Source: Halicephalobus mephisto (taxonomy: Eukaryota > Nematoda > Chromadorea > Rhabditida > Panagrolaimidae). From it: a stretch of DNA of 64,000 bases. The notes under the pieces were generated by a model that was not told the DNA's origin, did not search any database, and saw nothing but the letters and a program-made list of their open reading frames with translations. Both the position numbers and the translations under genes were made by a program. The stretch covers positions 186,001 through 250,000 of the forward strand of contig SWDT01000063.1 in NCBI GenBank assembly GCA_009193035.1. The letters are read 5' to 3'. Positions within the stretch are counted from its first letter, which is position 1. The number at the start of each line of letters is the position of its first letter. Of the stretch, positions 22,547 to 32,710 are shown piece after piece.

Positions 22547-23551
22547 TCTTACCTGAAATATTGTGTTTAAATCATATTTATAGAGTACTCAAACGCGGAT
22601 ACATTAATTAGAAACTTCTGATAGGGAGAATTAATGTCATTTAAAGTTTATTCAAAATTCGCTCAATTTGTTGGAACCCCAGTTGTTCTCAAAGACTGTT
22701 GGAACGAAATTCATTGAAAACATTCCATCTCGCTCAATATATATTTGTTCATTGTTGTTGTGTACTCAAAACAGCATTAACTTTTTCTGTTTTTGACTAA
22801 GTTTCATATGATCGGATTAAAAACATACTTTGTAATTTTAGTTTTTTAGTTTCTTATGAACAAAGTTAGCTTGATTGTCGGAAGAAAGTTTTAAATTGTC
22901 GTTGAAATGAGAAAGAATTGTACCCGGTCACTGAGTGCAGATGATAAAACTCGAAATCACAAATCAGAAATATGTTGTTTGAACTTGAATGTTTTCTACT
23001 TTTCTTTTGCTTTCATTCAGTAGGATTTCGATTTAAATTTATCTCATAATTATGTTTCACAAAGGCAACATAATACGAAAATAAAGTTGAAATTAATTAT
23101 TACAGTAAATTCGAGCGTTACCGAAAAAGTTGCACATTATTATTGGGTTTTTGAAGATTATTGATTTTCAGTTTTAAGGTTATTTTTTATGCAAATCTGA
23201 TTCAAATTAATAAAATATATATCTATACACAAAAAGTACATTATAGCAGCTCAAATATATTAGATATATCATTATTTTGATGTATCCATACATTGGATAC
23301 TATACTCGATATCCCACCTAATGTATTGATAGATTGAAGATAATGTATCAGATAGATAATATTTAATGTATAGATATATTGAATATAACATACCGATATC
23401 CTACTTAATATATCTTTATATTAATTGTATTTGATAAATCAGAGCTGTTTTATTAGGTCTATGCATAATTGGCGTCACTTTCTTTACACATTGTTTTTTC
23501 ATTTAATACTCACATCTGAGGACCATTATTGCTGTTCAGTCCGAAAGCTCA
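22547..23551. other. Intergenic, with TATATC/GATATA-rich block at 23215-23425
   Basis: Promoter region of the phosphatase, then a block of diverged repeats of ATATATC, TACATTGGATA and GATATATC type. It resembles in vocabulary the spacers between MITE copies at 19.6 and 61.8 kb. It marks the left edge of the accessory block. Confidence 0.4.
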
Positions 23552-23860
23552 ATGTTTTTACTTGTTACTTTTGTCAAATTAATTTGGCTTCTGAAGACTT
23601 TCTTTGGTTTTATTTTCAAAAATATGGAGCCCATGTCGGACAGGATTTATGTCAAATTACAATACCTCTTTAAAAAAAGATTTCTCGCCGTTGCAGCAAC
23701 TCGAAAGCTGATGGAATTCTACAAAATGTTATTTCAACTAGACGAGTATATTCGTGGTTCAAGATGTTCAACGGAAGAAGAGCCAAAAGAGATCCAAAGA
23801 AGTCAATTATCAGACTTTGGCATCGAAGTTCAACCATCACAAGGATCTAACAAGTACTGA
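23552..23860 (+). CDS. Possible small unknown protein in the accessory block
   Basis: Open frame of 102 residues; an internal ATG at 23624 would give about 78. The N-terminus is hydrophobic (LVTFVKLIWLLKTFFGFIF); the rest is mixed and charged with a Cys-Ser-Thr-Glu segment. Codon use is protein-like but I recognise no family and see no splice partner. It lies at the left end of a region lacking the AT arrays seen elsewhere. Confidence 0.3.
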   Translation: MFLLVTFVKLIWLLKTFFGFIFKNMEPMSDRIYVKLQYLFKKRFLAVAATRKLMEFYKMLFQLDEYIRGSRCSTEEEPKEIQRSQLSDFGIEVQPSQGSNKY

Positions 23861-24559
23861 ATTGGCTGGAGTATGCTCTCAATCTACAGCATGAAAATAA
23901 ATGAGAAAAGAAGAAAGAAGTGAAGAAATCAAAGACAAGTTCCTCATGATCCGACTAGTGACTAAAAGTGAACCTGAGAGGGCCGATGCCGTTCATTGCT
24001 CAGTCAATTTCAACATGGGCGACTTCCGTTACGCAACATTGTGACTTGTAATAAAAGCTTGGTATACTACAATGATAGGACTTGCAGAAAACAATGTCTA
24101 AGCCCCGGAGAAACTGAGAAATCCAAGCCTAAACACGACGCTCATGGAAAGGAGCCTTTATTGGTATATGGCTGGCCCATAGTATTGAGAGCTATTGAAT
24201 TCCGATCAAACAATGACTAGCAATGTATGCTGTGTGTATTTAGATCAACTTCAAGCAAAATTACAGCAAATAAAGGGCAATGGAAGCTGGAAAGGATCAA
24301 TTTTCTCTCTTCAAAATAATCTCAAACCCCCATTGAAAAAAACAGACGATGTTCCACTTCTAGAAAGTGCTGAAATGGAAAGTGTTCAATCATCCTCCCT
24401 ACGGTCCAAACATTACTTTATCATATTACAACGTCTTCCGGCCTCTTAAAAATATCTTATGAGAACAGCAGTTCAAAAACGATGTACAGGTCAAAAATGA
24501 TATTCACGAGTATCTTTAATCAAAAAGTCCGCAATTCTTTGAACAAGGAAAGTAGTATA

Positions 24560-24790
24560 TAAATAACGTTTCTAGGACACCCTTTTCCCCCTCCCCTCCC
24601 GAAGGGGATATACGGGCATTATGTGAGATCCACTGATTATATATCCTTGTACGAGCCCTCCGCTGTTGTCAGAGGTAAATGGAGGGGTTCCTCTTTCGAA
24701 GGATACGGGGCATTACGTGAGATTTGGCGAATATATATTTTTACTAAAGGATACGAGTACTTCTAGTATCGGGTCGACCTTCGCGAATTA
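24560..24790 (+). repeat. Imperfect direct repeat upstream of the protease remnant
   Basis: GAAGGGGATATACGGGCATT followed by TGTGAGATCCACTGATTATA (from about 24600) is repeated with changes as GAAGGATACGGGGCATTACG, TGAGATTTGGCGAATATATA (from about 24698). A third partial echo is at AAAGGATACGAG near 24757. GC content is higher than in the flanks. It may be the promoter or an internal repeat of the element. Confidence 0.45.
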
Positions 24791-24843
24791 TCAGTGGAGG
24801 GATTTGTAATTTTTATGTGATCCAGTTAATTTTTTTTATATAA

Positions 24844-25225
24844 ATGTTTATTAAAACCTTTAAACCATTGACAAATTATAATATTACAAATCTAACTAAG
24901 GAATTAAAAATAAAGAATTTTAGAGGGGTATTCATGAGGGATATTTTTCCAATGAAGGTTAATGATAAAAAATGTGGGGTTGTAAATTTAGATGTAAGTA
25001 GAAATATTGGCACTCATTGGGTCTGTTACTACCGCATGAGCGATATGAATAAAGAAAGATGTTATTATTTCGATTCCTTTGGATTGGATCCTCCTATTGA
25101 ATCACATAATTGCTTAAATTCAGAAATTTAATACACATCACTGTGGTTACTACTGTTTACTTATTTTAAAGTCATTGGAGAAATATGATTTTAAGGAGAT
25201 TGTGATAAATAGAGTAGATCCATGA
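24844..25225 (+). pseudogene. Adenain-type cysteine protease remnant (Maverick/Polinton PRO), frameshifted
   Basis: The first frame (24844-25131) carries family hallmarks in order: FRGVFMRD, a KKCGVVNLD strand, GTHWVCYY with the catalytic His, and YYFDSFG with the acidic residue. It then stops. The catalytic Cys motif (HHCGYYCLL) is in another frame just downstream and ends at 25225. The spacing between DSFG and the Cys motif is shorter than normal, so a small deletion accompanies the frameshift. TATATAA immediately precedes the ATG. The protease normally matures capsids in Mavericks and related viruses; here it cannot be made as one chain. Confidence 0.7.
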
Positions 25226-25491
25226 GATTAGATTTTGTGATGATCATGAGCTAACGTATCAATTTTATTCTCTAAAATATACCTTTTAAACTCTTCCTTG
25301 GTGTTATCATCATTACTCAATGCACTTTATTTTTTAAAGTGGCGCGCATTTTTGTTCTTGGCGTTATGCTCCAATTTTTTTAGAAAATTTTTTGGCCAGC
25401 TAACTCCTTCAGAATAACTTCCCATGCAGAGCACTTTTTATTCGCTTATTTTTTAACAGATTTATTTCTTAAATTTTAGCTTTTATGAGTG

Positions 25492-26551
25492 ATGCAGTTC
25501 CTGATTGATCTGCAGGATCACGAAGGGAAGTCACATAAGAATGTGATCCTTACATTTGATGATCGGGTTTGCTCTGTACTTTATTTAAATAAATTTTAAA
25601 AGCATTATTTTAGGCCACTGTCAATCAATTGCGGCACGAATTATTTTCAACTTTTGGAATCGAGACGAAATATCAAGAATTATTCCACAATGATGAACTA
25701 ATTCTTTTGCAATATAATACCTTGGAAGAAGCCGACATTAAGCACAACGACACACTCATCTTGGTAAGTTTGTTCTTTGTTTTTTGCTCTATGGACATGA
25801 TTTTTGATATAGATCCTGCTAGATTCATCTTTATAGTTAGGATTTAAAAATAGCTTCTTATCTTTGCAGAAGTATGATTTTAACTTATGGTTGATATAAT
25901 GTATTTCAGAAACATTCACGCCTTGATCATTGGAAGGTATATGTCAACGAAGTAAACGAATTTCAGAAAACACGGTACAGCAATCTGAAGCAATATATGG
26001 CTGTTACTGCTCAGGACTTTTATGATATGCTTCTTGAATCTTTATTTTTTGTTACCTACCCCGAGTTCGAATCAAAGGCCTCGAATCTTCATCCACCGAT
26101 TGCCAAATACTTGGACAACAATACTTCTCCGATTATGAATGCCGCAACGCATTTCTTTAAGTTGAAAGTGTTCGATGGAAAGAATCCTGTTGTTAAATTT
26201 GAAGATGTGGATCTAGATGAAGGTTCAAAAGCCGCTGTTATGTGCAATGTCAAGATTGGTTCTGATGTATTTCGATATCGCATAAAGACCAACCATAGTG
26301 CCGGACACAGGAGACAAGGTAATGTTGATTTAATTGACTGCCATCTCAAATAAGTAAATGGATCTGAGTAGATAACTATGTTATGATCTCAAATGATTTC
26401 CGTTGATTTTCCTAATTCGATTGTTTCAGTCTCTCGTTGGAATCTGGATCTCATTGATTATTTTGCTACAAGTTTCTGGAAAGAATTAAAGTGGGTCCGA
26501 AGATTTTATTTGTTCCGAACTGCGTTAGTTCGGAATGCATTATATACATAG
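25492..26551 (+). CDS. Protein with N-terminal ubiquitin-like domain, otherwise unknown
   Basis: Exons 25492-25566, 25614-25763, 25910-26312 and 26430-26551 splice in phase to about 249 residues. Residues 1-75 read as a ubiquitin-like fold: MQFLIDLQDHEG, ATVNQLRHELFSTFGI, ELILLQYNTLEEADIKHNDT. The remainder is unknown; FRYRIKTNHSAGHRRQ and LDLIDYFATSFWKEL are its more regular parts. If the third intron is retained the protein ends at 26353. AAATTTTAG 12 nt before the ATG suggests trans-splicing. It lies 266 bp after the protease remnant on the same strand, so it could be cargo of the element or an old neighbour. Function not assigned. Confidence 0.6.
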
Positions 26552-26721
26552 CAAGCGATGGATCCCTACATTTCGTAATTTTAAAGGCTTGAATCGAAGT
26601 AATGTGCTTCAGTCAGGTTAGTTTTTGTTTATATATGGTTTCAGTTTTGAAATGAAAACAACTTTTTGTCAAAAAAACGATCAAAAGTTATTTTCGATAT
26701 AAATGAAAATATTAGTTAATA

Positions 26722-27154
26722 ATGCGTTCAGAAAGCAATCGATGGCGTCGTGCTCTTGTCCAAATTTATTTTCTGACTGTGTTCCTTTCGCTTGGAAGTA
26801 TGCATGATGAAAACTTCGGAATCGACAACAACTTGAATCCTATTATTGTGGACTTCTTCGTGTTCAATTTTGACAATCCGAAGGAAAAGTTCTTAAATGA
26901 ATATGTAAGTATGAAAATTCTGGGCGATTATTTTCGAGGCCTTTTGTTGGGTTGTCCTTCCGAGATCGACTACAAATTGCCAAAGAATCTCTTCAAAAAT
27001 GGAATTTTATCGACAATTTGGATATCACTTTGAAATTAATGATCTGGAAAATGATAATTTTTTGCGAGGAAATTTGGATTTCGATAAAAAGACAGAAGAA
27101 CTTAAAGAATTCATAAAAAAAGTAAAGGAAAATATCCGTGATTTTCTAGAATGA
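26722..27154 (+). pseudogene. Unknown gene, probably frameshifted near 27000
   Basis: From the ATG at 26722 the frame reads as protein (MRSESNRWRRALVQIYFLTV, a signal-anchor-like start) to about PKNLFKNG near 27002. The coherent reading then moves to another frame (from FYRQFGYHFEINDLEND) and ends at a TGA at 27152. A GTAAGT at 26905 paired with TTTTCGAG at 26938 would also switch frame but discards a better-looking stretch. Either a one-base lesion in the CAAAAATGG run or a sequencing error explains it. Family not recognised. Confidence 0.4.
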
Positions 27155-27357
27155 GTAAAATTCTCAATAAAGATTTTAATTCTTTCTGGTTACGGCTGCT
27201 TATGTTTGCTGCATACGTTGTTGGTATTAATTCGATTTACAAAAAAGGATTATATCTTCTCGTAAATGTTAATACAAGTATTTGGGTAGTCGTTGGGCCA
27301 GTGTACCTAATTAAAACATGCCTATTATATGATATCTCTAAGTGTGTTTTAAGGTGA
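27151..27357 (+). CDS. Possible small membrane protein overlapping the preceding gene by ATGA
   Basis: 68 residues with hydrophobic segments LLMFAAYVVGI and WVVVGPVYLIKTCLLY separated by a basic loop. The ATG overlaps the upstream stop as ATGA, unusual for nematode genes but common in compact viral or element genomes. No homology recognised; it could be chance. Confidence 0.3.
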   Translation: MSKILNKDFNSFWLRLLMFAAYVVGINSIYKKGLYLLVNVNTSIWVVVGPVYLIKTCLLYDISKCVLR

Positions 27358-27413
27358 GATAGCTGAAAAGGGATAGAAATGATGAGATGAGAAAATGGGT
27401 GCGACCTCACTTG

Positions 27414-28018
27414 TGTGAAAAAAGTCTGGACAGTCCAGACTCGTTTTCGCACAAGTGACCCCAAAATGCCAAACCGAATGACAATTTCGTGTTGGGTCTT
27501 CATTTCCTTTATTGCTTGTAATTTATTTAAGAACGATTTTATGTAATTATATTTTTTTGGCACAGCAAAAAAAGATAATCTTTAGAATCCTATAAAAATA
27601 TGTAGAATGAGGTAAAAAGAATTCTAAATTCCGAATCCGACGTCAGAATCCTGGATTCCGAAGGCTAACCCCCAATTCTGACATCAGGTTCAGAATCTAC
27701 GAGTCCCATTACCCCGTTCTACAAACCTTTTACAGAATTCTGAAAGTATTTTTTTTTCTGTGCCAAAAAATGCTCAAAAATGACCAAAGTTACGTAGAAT
27801 GCTTCTTAAGACCTTTAAAATGATATACAACTTGTTTCAAAAAGCCACCTTTGCTAAAGTTCATTTCCTTGTAAGAAAAAATTAGAAAAAAAATCACAAT
27901 TTTAAATAAATTACAAGCAATAAAGGAAATGAGGACCCAACACGAAATTGTCATTCGGTTTGGCGTTTTGGGGTCACTTGTGCGAAAACGAGTCTGGACT
28001 GTCCAGACTTTTTTCACA
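27414..28018. mobile_element. Foldback element with ~125-bp terminal inverted repeats
   Basis: The left arm (27414 to about 27540, starting TGTGAAAAAAGTCTGGACAG) is nearly the exact reverse complement of the right arm (about 27893-28018). Each arm carries a small palindrome, GTCTGGACAGTCCAGAC on the left and GTCTGGACTGTCCAGAC on the right, at its outer end. Between the arms lies a second inverted-repeat element. Frames here are by-products of the repeats. A non-autonomous DNA transposon is the likely reading; I find no unambiguous target duplication. Confidence 0.85.
27551..27771. mobile_element. Second foldback element nested inside the first
   Basis: TTTTTTGGCACAG at 27553 is complementary to CTGTGCCAAAAAA ending at 27770, and complementarity continues imperfectly for about 70 bp (AGATAATCTTTAGAATCCTA against TACAGAATTCTGAAAGTATT; GTAGAATGAGG against CCCCGTTCTAC). 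It sits near the inner end of the left arm of the outer element, so it probably inserted later. Confidence 0.7.
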
Positions 28019-28034
28019 AAAATACATAGTATGA

Positions 28035-28345
28035 TCTTTGGTGAATTTCGTGATAAGAGCTAACTGTATTATTCTCTTAGATAATTTCTCCACACTGAAT
28101 CCACTTATACAGATGACTGAGCAAGCTTGAAGTTTTCAGAGAGGTCCGTGACAAAAGTTAACTTCACTTTTCTCTTGAGTACTTTCTTGATACTAGGTCT
28201 ACTTATACGGATAAATGAACAAAGTATTATAGTTTTTAGAAAGTTTCATAAAAGTTAACTATGGTCTCCTTTTAGGTAACTTTTCCACATTTAGTCAACT
28301 CGCACTGGGAAATGAGCAAACTAATATGGTCTTCAGGGATTTCTT
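28035..28345. repeat. Three diverged ~105-bp tandem units
   Basis: Each unit has a core like AAAAGTTAACTTCACTTTTC, TCTTGAGTACTTTCTTGATA, TCTACTTATACGGATAAATG, AGCAA..., in order near 28055, 28155 and 28260. The divergence suggests age. No frame is shared. Confidence 0.55.
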
Positions 28346-28351
28346 TGATGA

Positions 28352-28585
28352 AGGATAAATTCGTATTCGCGACACGTCCAGAATAAATCGTCAAGTGAAG
28401 CTTCTTGCATCTTTCATAAAAACATCAATTTTCGGAGATTTGATGATGTATTTTCGGACATTGTTGAGGACCTAGGATTAAAAACCAAGCAGAACAAACT
28501 GAAACGGATTGGTTCGTTCCCTAGAAGGAGCGTAGGCCTCAAGTTTAAATTGAATTATGTTCGGCGACAAATGCTGATGGTGTGA
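28352..28585 (+). pseudogene. Retroelement-like protein fragment
   Basis: A 77-codon stop-free stretch without a usable start reads as real protein: FDDVFSDIVEDLGLKTKQNK, LKRIGSFPRRSVGLKFKLN, YVRRQMLM. The pattern of an R-I-G segment, a basic P-R-x-V strand and an R-x-x-x-L helix recalls the C-terminal domain of LINE ORF1-type RNA-binding proteins. It is too short to confirm. Treated as a relic. Confidence 0.4.
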
Positions 28586-29060
28586 GGATCTTTAGCAATA
28601 TTTTTCCCAAAAAGGCTAACTTATAGTTTTCGATGGTCTTTTAGGAAATGACTAAGAAAAATTAAAACTTTAATTTTTTGTTTTTTTAATAATGAATTTT
28701 CACCTGTTGACGTAGAGTTTAGTTTTTGAAAAATAAACGTATTTAAATAAGTTAATTAATTTATTTTGTTTGTCAAAAGTCAGATGAAGGTACCGTTCTT
28801 CAAGTGCCTCTATTGTTAAGCAGATTTATAAGCTTAATCTTGTTTTCAGAGGAAAATTCCAGCGGCATTTTCCTTCTTCGAGTGGGTGGCCTTGTTCAAT
28901 CGCATCTTTAGCCGAGGATTTCTTCAATGACGCTTGCTTAGTCTCTTGTTTCTTTGTAGGAAAATTTCGAAAAAAAAAGTTAAATTTATATTTTTTAAAA
29001 ATCATCCGTGTTTTTTTTAAGATTTCCAAATATTTACTAGAGTAGTTTTTTAAAGCCAAA
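28586..29060. other. Intergenic region before the GPCR, one ambiguous exon-like stretch
   Basis: A strong acceptor (CTTGTTTTCAG) ends near 28850 and is followed by 26 plus-strand codons to a TGA near 28928. The complementary strand also reads as charged protein over the same stretch. Neither could be linked to a gene. Confidence 0.25.
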
Positions 29061-31887
29061 ATGTCAAATTTCGATAATGTTCTCAATTTGACACATCAGA
29101 ATTCCACATTTGTTCCTGAAGAAGTAAACATTGAGTCGATTCTTCTGGAAGAAGAAGAAAGAACCAGACGAAGTGTGAAATTATTTTTTTGTCTCGTTTA
29201 CGGAATATTGTTCGTTCTTGGAACGATCGGAAATGGGTTTGATTTTTTATTTTTAAATTCCATAAGTAGTCGAAATTTAAGAATCGTTATCGTAATGATC
29301 TGCAACGTGATGCTCTCAATCAACCGAAATAACGGAAGTCGAAGAAGAACGACTCCATCGAGTACGAAACATGTCTTCATTTACGTACTAGGTAATTACA
29401 GTACTTCTAACTCGAGAAATTACTGCTATTTTTTAAATAAAACAATAATTTCTTTAAAAACTTCTAAAATTTGAGATTTCTGATTGAATGTGGAAAATTT
29501 CAAAAATTTTAATGTTTTGCAAAAATTTCGGAATTTTCTAATAAATTCCGAAAAAATTTAAAACCTTCTTTGAAATTTCGGAAGCTTTGGAAAATTTTTA
29601 TAAGATCTTTGAAATTTCTGAATTTTTCATTCACATTAGAACAGTTCTAGAATTTTCTATGAAATATTGGAAGAGTACAGGGGCTTCCAGAGGCTCTTAG
29701 AACCTAGGCTTCAAACAATTTCGAAATTTAACTGGATTCTGAAATAGTTCAAATATTTCCGCTGGATTCTAGAAAACTCCAGAATTTTCCACAGGATTCT
29801 AAAAACTATAACCTTTATGAAATTCTAAAAAACCTCGAAATTTAACTGGATTCTGAAATAGTTCAAATATTTCCGCTGGATTCTAGAAAACTCCAGAATC
29901 TTACACAGAATTTTAAAAACTATAACCTTTATGAAATTCTAAAAAACCTCAAAAATTTTACATGTTCAAAAATTTTAAAACTTTTGAAAAAATTTAAAAT
30001 TTTGTGTAAAAATCGAATTTTAAAAATCAACTAAAAATTAAAGTTAATTTTAGGTCTTTCAATTGTGGATTTGCTGGTGATACTTCATTTACCTTTTTTG
30101 ATATTCGAGATGGTGGAAGGCCAATGGATTTTTGGGACATTTATGTGTAAAATTTACTGGTACGGAGAAAGTGTAAACAAGTTATTAAGTTCGTTTTTGA
30201 TGACGGTTTTGTCTTGGGATCGTTATTTGGCCGTTTGTTCTCCAATAAATTCCATCCGGTAATTTAAAAAAAAATAAATTTCGAAAATATGTTATTTTCA
30301 GAGTCCGAAGAAATTCAGTAGCCATCGGGGTCTTGTTAAGTTGTTCGTTTTTAGCCACACTTATGCTGTATCCTGTCTTGAAGGAGTCTACGGTCTTAAA
30401 AATAAACAAATTGACCGGGATCAGATTATTCGAAAATAGTGAAGAACTTATGGAATCCGACAAACATGGATTAACAATTTCAAAGTGCATTTTTGATACA
30501 AATTCGCCGATATTTATGTTGTACACTTTCGTCATGGGGTACCTGATCCCGGCGATGTTGATTTCGTTTTTCTATCTCCAGGTAGAAGATAATATTTAAA
30601 ATTTAAAACTAGGAAATTATAGGTGATATTAACTCTCCGAAAAAACGCCATCAACGTCAGAAAACAATGCAGTTCGAACATGGTGGGTCACGGAAGGCTC
30701 CAGAAGGTCACCCAGAGGATAGTTGCAGTAGTTTTGTTTTATTTTTTTTGTTGGACGCCTTATTGGATGCTCAATATTCTTTCTCAATTTAATCTCATAA
30801 TTGTATCTTGGTCTACTGTAACATTAAGTTCGATTTTTTTCGGTGCTCATATTTTGGTATGTTTCAATTCTGCCGCAAATTCCGTCCTTTATGCCTTGAT
30901 CAATCGAGAACTTCGTCAACAACACGTGAAAGCCATGGTCAAACGTCGACAATCCCTCCATACAGCGACCCAAACAGCGATGGAATTCATCGAAAAACAT
31001 TCACAACGGTTTGTATTTTTAAAATTTAAAAAATTTTTTAAAACTAAAAAAATTTAAATTAAAAAAAATCTTTTAAAACTAAAAAAATTTAAATTAAAAA
31101 ATCTCTTTTAAAACTAAAAAAACTTAAATTTAAAAATTTTTTTAAATTTAGAAAACTTAAATTTAAAAATCTTTTTTAAATTTAGAAAACTTTTAAATTA
31201 AAAAAATCTAAAAACTAAAAAAATTTTTTTTAAATTAAAGAAAATTTTTTTGTTTGGCTTCTTATAACTTTATTTTAGGTTCGTCAAAATCAAGTAACTT
31301 CTTCTGTTTTTTTTTGTTTTTGTAAATTTTAACATTAATTTGTATTTTTTCGAATTTCTTTGACTATCTTTTAGTTTTTTAATTTGCAGAACTGTCCTTC
31401 CTGATGTCCGGATTTCGATTGATAGCGAAGATTCACATTTCAAACAACTTTTTCCAGTAAATCCCACAAATACATCGTGAGAATTATCTATTATTTTTTT
31501 AATTTTAAATTTAATAACAACTTTCAAAAATTAAATAATTTTTAGAAATTTAATAATAAATAATTTTTTAAAATTTGATAATAAATAATTTTTTAGAAAT
31601 TTAATAATAAATAATTTTTTAAAATTTAATAATAAATAGCTTTTAGAAATTTAATAATAAATAATTTTTTTCAGAGTAGTAAACATGAAACTTAATGTTT
31701 TACATATTTCGAACGAAAAACAAAGGTTTGTTTTTTCAATTATTTAATAAAGTTATTTATTTAATAATAATTAAGATTATCTGTGTCATCTCAGAACGCT
31801 GAAACCAGATCCGATCAACTTGATTGTCAATCCCTCGAAAATTCCGATTTAAATAAAAAAAATTTAAAAGACGAATTTTTTTTGTAA
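29061..31887 (+). CDS. Neuropeptide-type class A GPCR (somatostatin/allatostatin-receptor-like)
   Basis: Seven-helix receptor, presumably neuronal. Exons: 29061-29236, 29282-29391, 30054-30258, 30302-30581, 30623-31008, 31390-31476, 31675-31725 and 31776-31887, all in phase, 468 residues. The N-terminus has glycosylation sites (NLT, NST). TM1 ends GTIGNG, TM2 has [16 protein letters not shown]3 ends with the DRY motif ([10 protein letters not shown]), TM6 has FFCWTPYW. The TM7 NPxxY motif reads NSVLY, Pro replaced by Ser. A long Ser/Asn-rich cytoplasmic tail comes from the last three small exons. The 45-nt segment 29237-29281 is in frame and stop-free; I treat it as an intron because removing it restores normal TM1 length. 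The ligand is unknown. Confidence 0.88.
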
Positions 31888-32710
31888 TTTTTAAAAATTT
31901 GTTTTCAATAAAAAAATTTTAATTTTTAAATTTGTTTTAATAAAAAATTTTAATTTTAAAAAATCACAAATTTAGAAAAATTATTTTTAGATTAAATTAA
32001 AAAAATTTATTTAAAATAAAAAATACAAATTTTAAAATTAAAAATATTAAATTTTTATAATATTTATTTCGAATTTAAAAAATAAAAATTTCGTTTTAAA
32101 AAGTCACAAATTTCCCTCAAATTTTTATATAATTATTGAAAATTTAAAAAAATTTATTGTTAAAAAAAGACACAAATTCACCTGTAAAATTGGAATTTAT
32201 TAAAAATAAAAATACTTTTTTATTTCTAAAAATCATTAATTTTTTAATTAATATTTTTATATAAATTTATTTAAAGAAATATACTTTTTTATTTCTAAAA
32301 ATCATCGTTTTTTAATTAATATTTTTATATAAATTTATTAAAAATAAAAATATTCTTTTTAGTCTTTAAAAATCATCGTTTTTTAATTAATATTTTTATA
32401 TAAATTTACGAAAGATAAAAATACTTTTTTATTTCTAAAAATCATTAATTTCCTTTAAATATTCACATTTATTGAAAATCAAAATTCATATTTTTTACAG
32501 AATCATCAACTTTTCTTTGATTTTTAAATATAAACTTATTTAAAAATATCTTTTTTAAACCACATAATTTTTTACTCATATTTATTGAAGATAAAAATAT
32601 AAATTTTATTCTTTAAAAAAACATTAATTCACCTGTAATTTTTAAATAAGGATTTATTTAAAATAAAAATAAACTTTTTGTTTTTTAAAATTACGAAATC
32701 ACCTGTAAAT
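31888..32710. repeat. AT-rich 3' region with ~70-bp tandem repeat (32205-32640)
   Basis: Between two convergent genes. Copies of AAATACTTTTTTATTTCTAA, AAATCATTAATTTTTTAATT, AATATTTTTATATAAATTTA recur about every 65-72 bp from 32205, decaying to the right. No gene. Confidence 0.6.

Larger units (their letters stand above)
23540..27360 (+). mobile_element. Accessory block, remnant of a Maverick/Polinton-like element
   Basis: The A/T homopolymer arrays that fill the surrounding intergenic DNA are almost absent here. All plausible frames point the same way (+): a small frame at 23.6 kb, the broken adenain-type protease at 24.8 kb, a ubiquitin-like-domain gene at 25.5 kb, a frameshifted gene at 26.7 kb and a small membrane-protein frame at 27.15 kb that overlaps it by 4 nt. 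Only the protease is diagnostic. I do not see the family B polymerase, integrase, packaging ATPase or capsid genes, nor long terminal inverted repeats, so the boundaries are arbitrary and the other frames need not belong to the element. Confidence 0.4.

Noticed and set aside
27237..28017. Minus-strand frames of 75-108 codons
   Set aside because: They lie in the long inverted repeats of the foldback element; the two share sequence because the arms are complementary.
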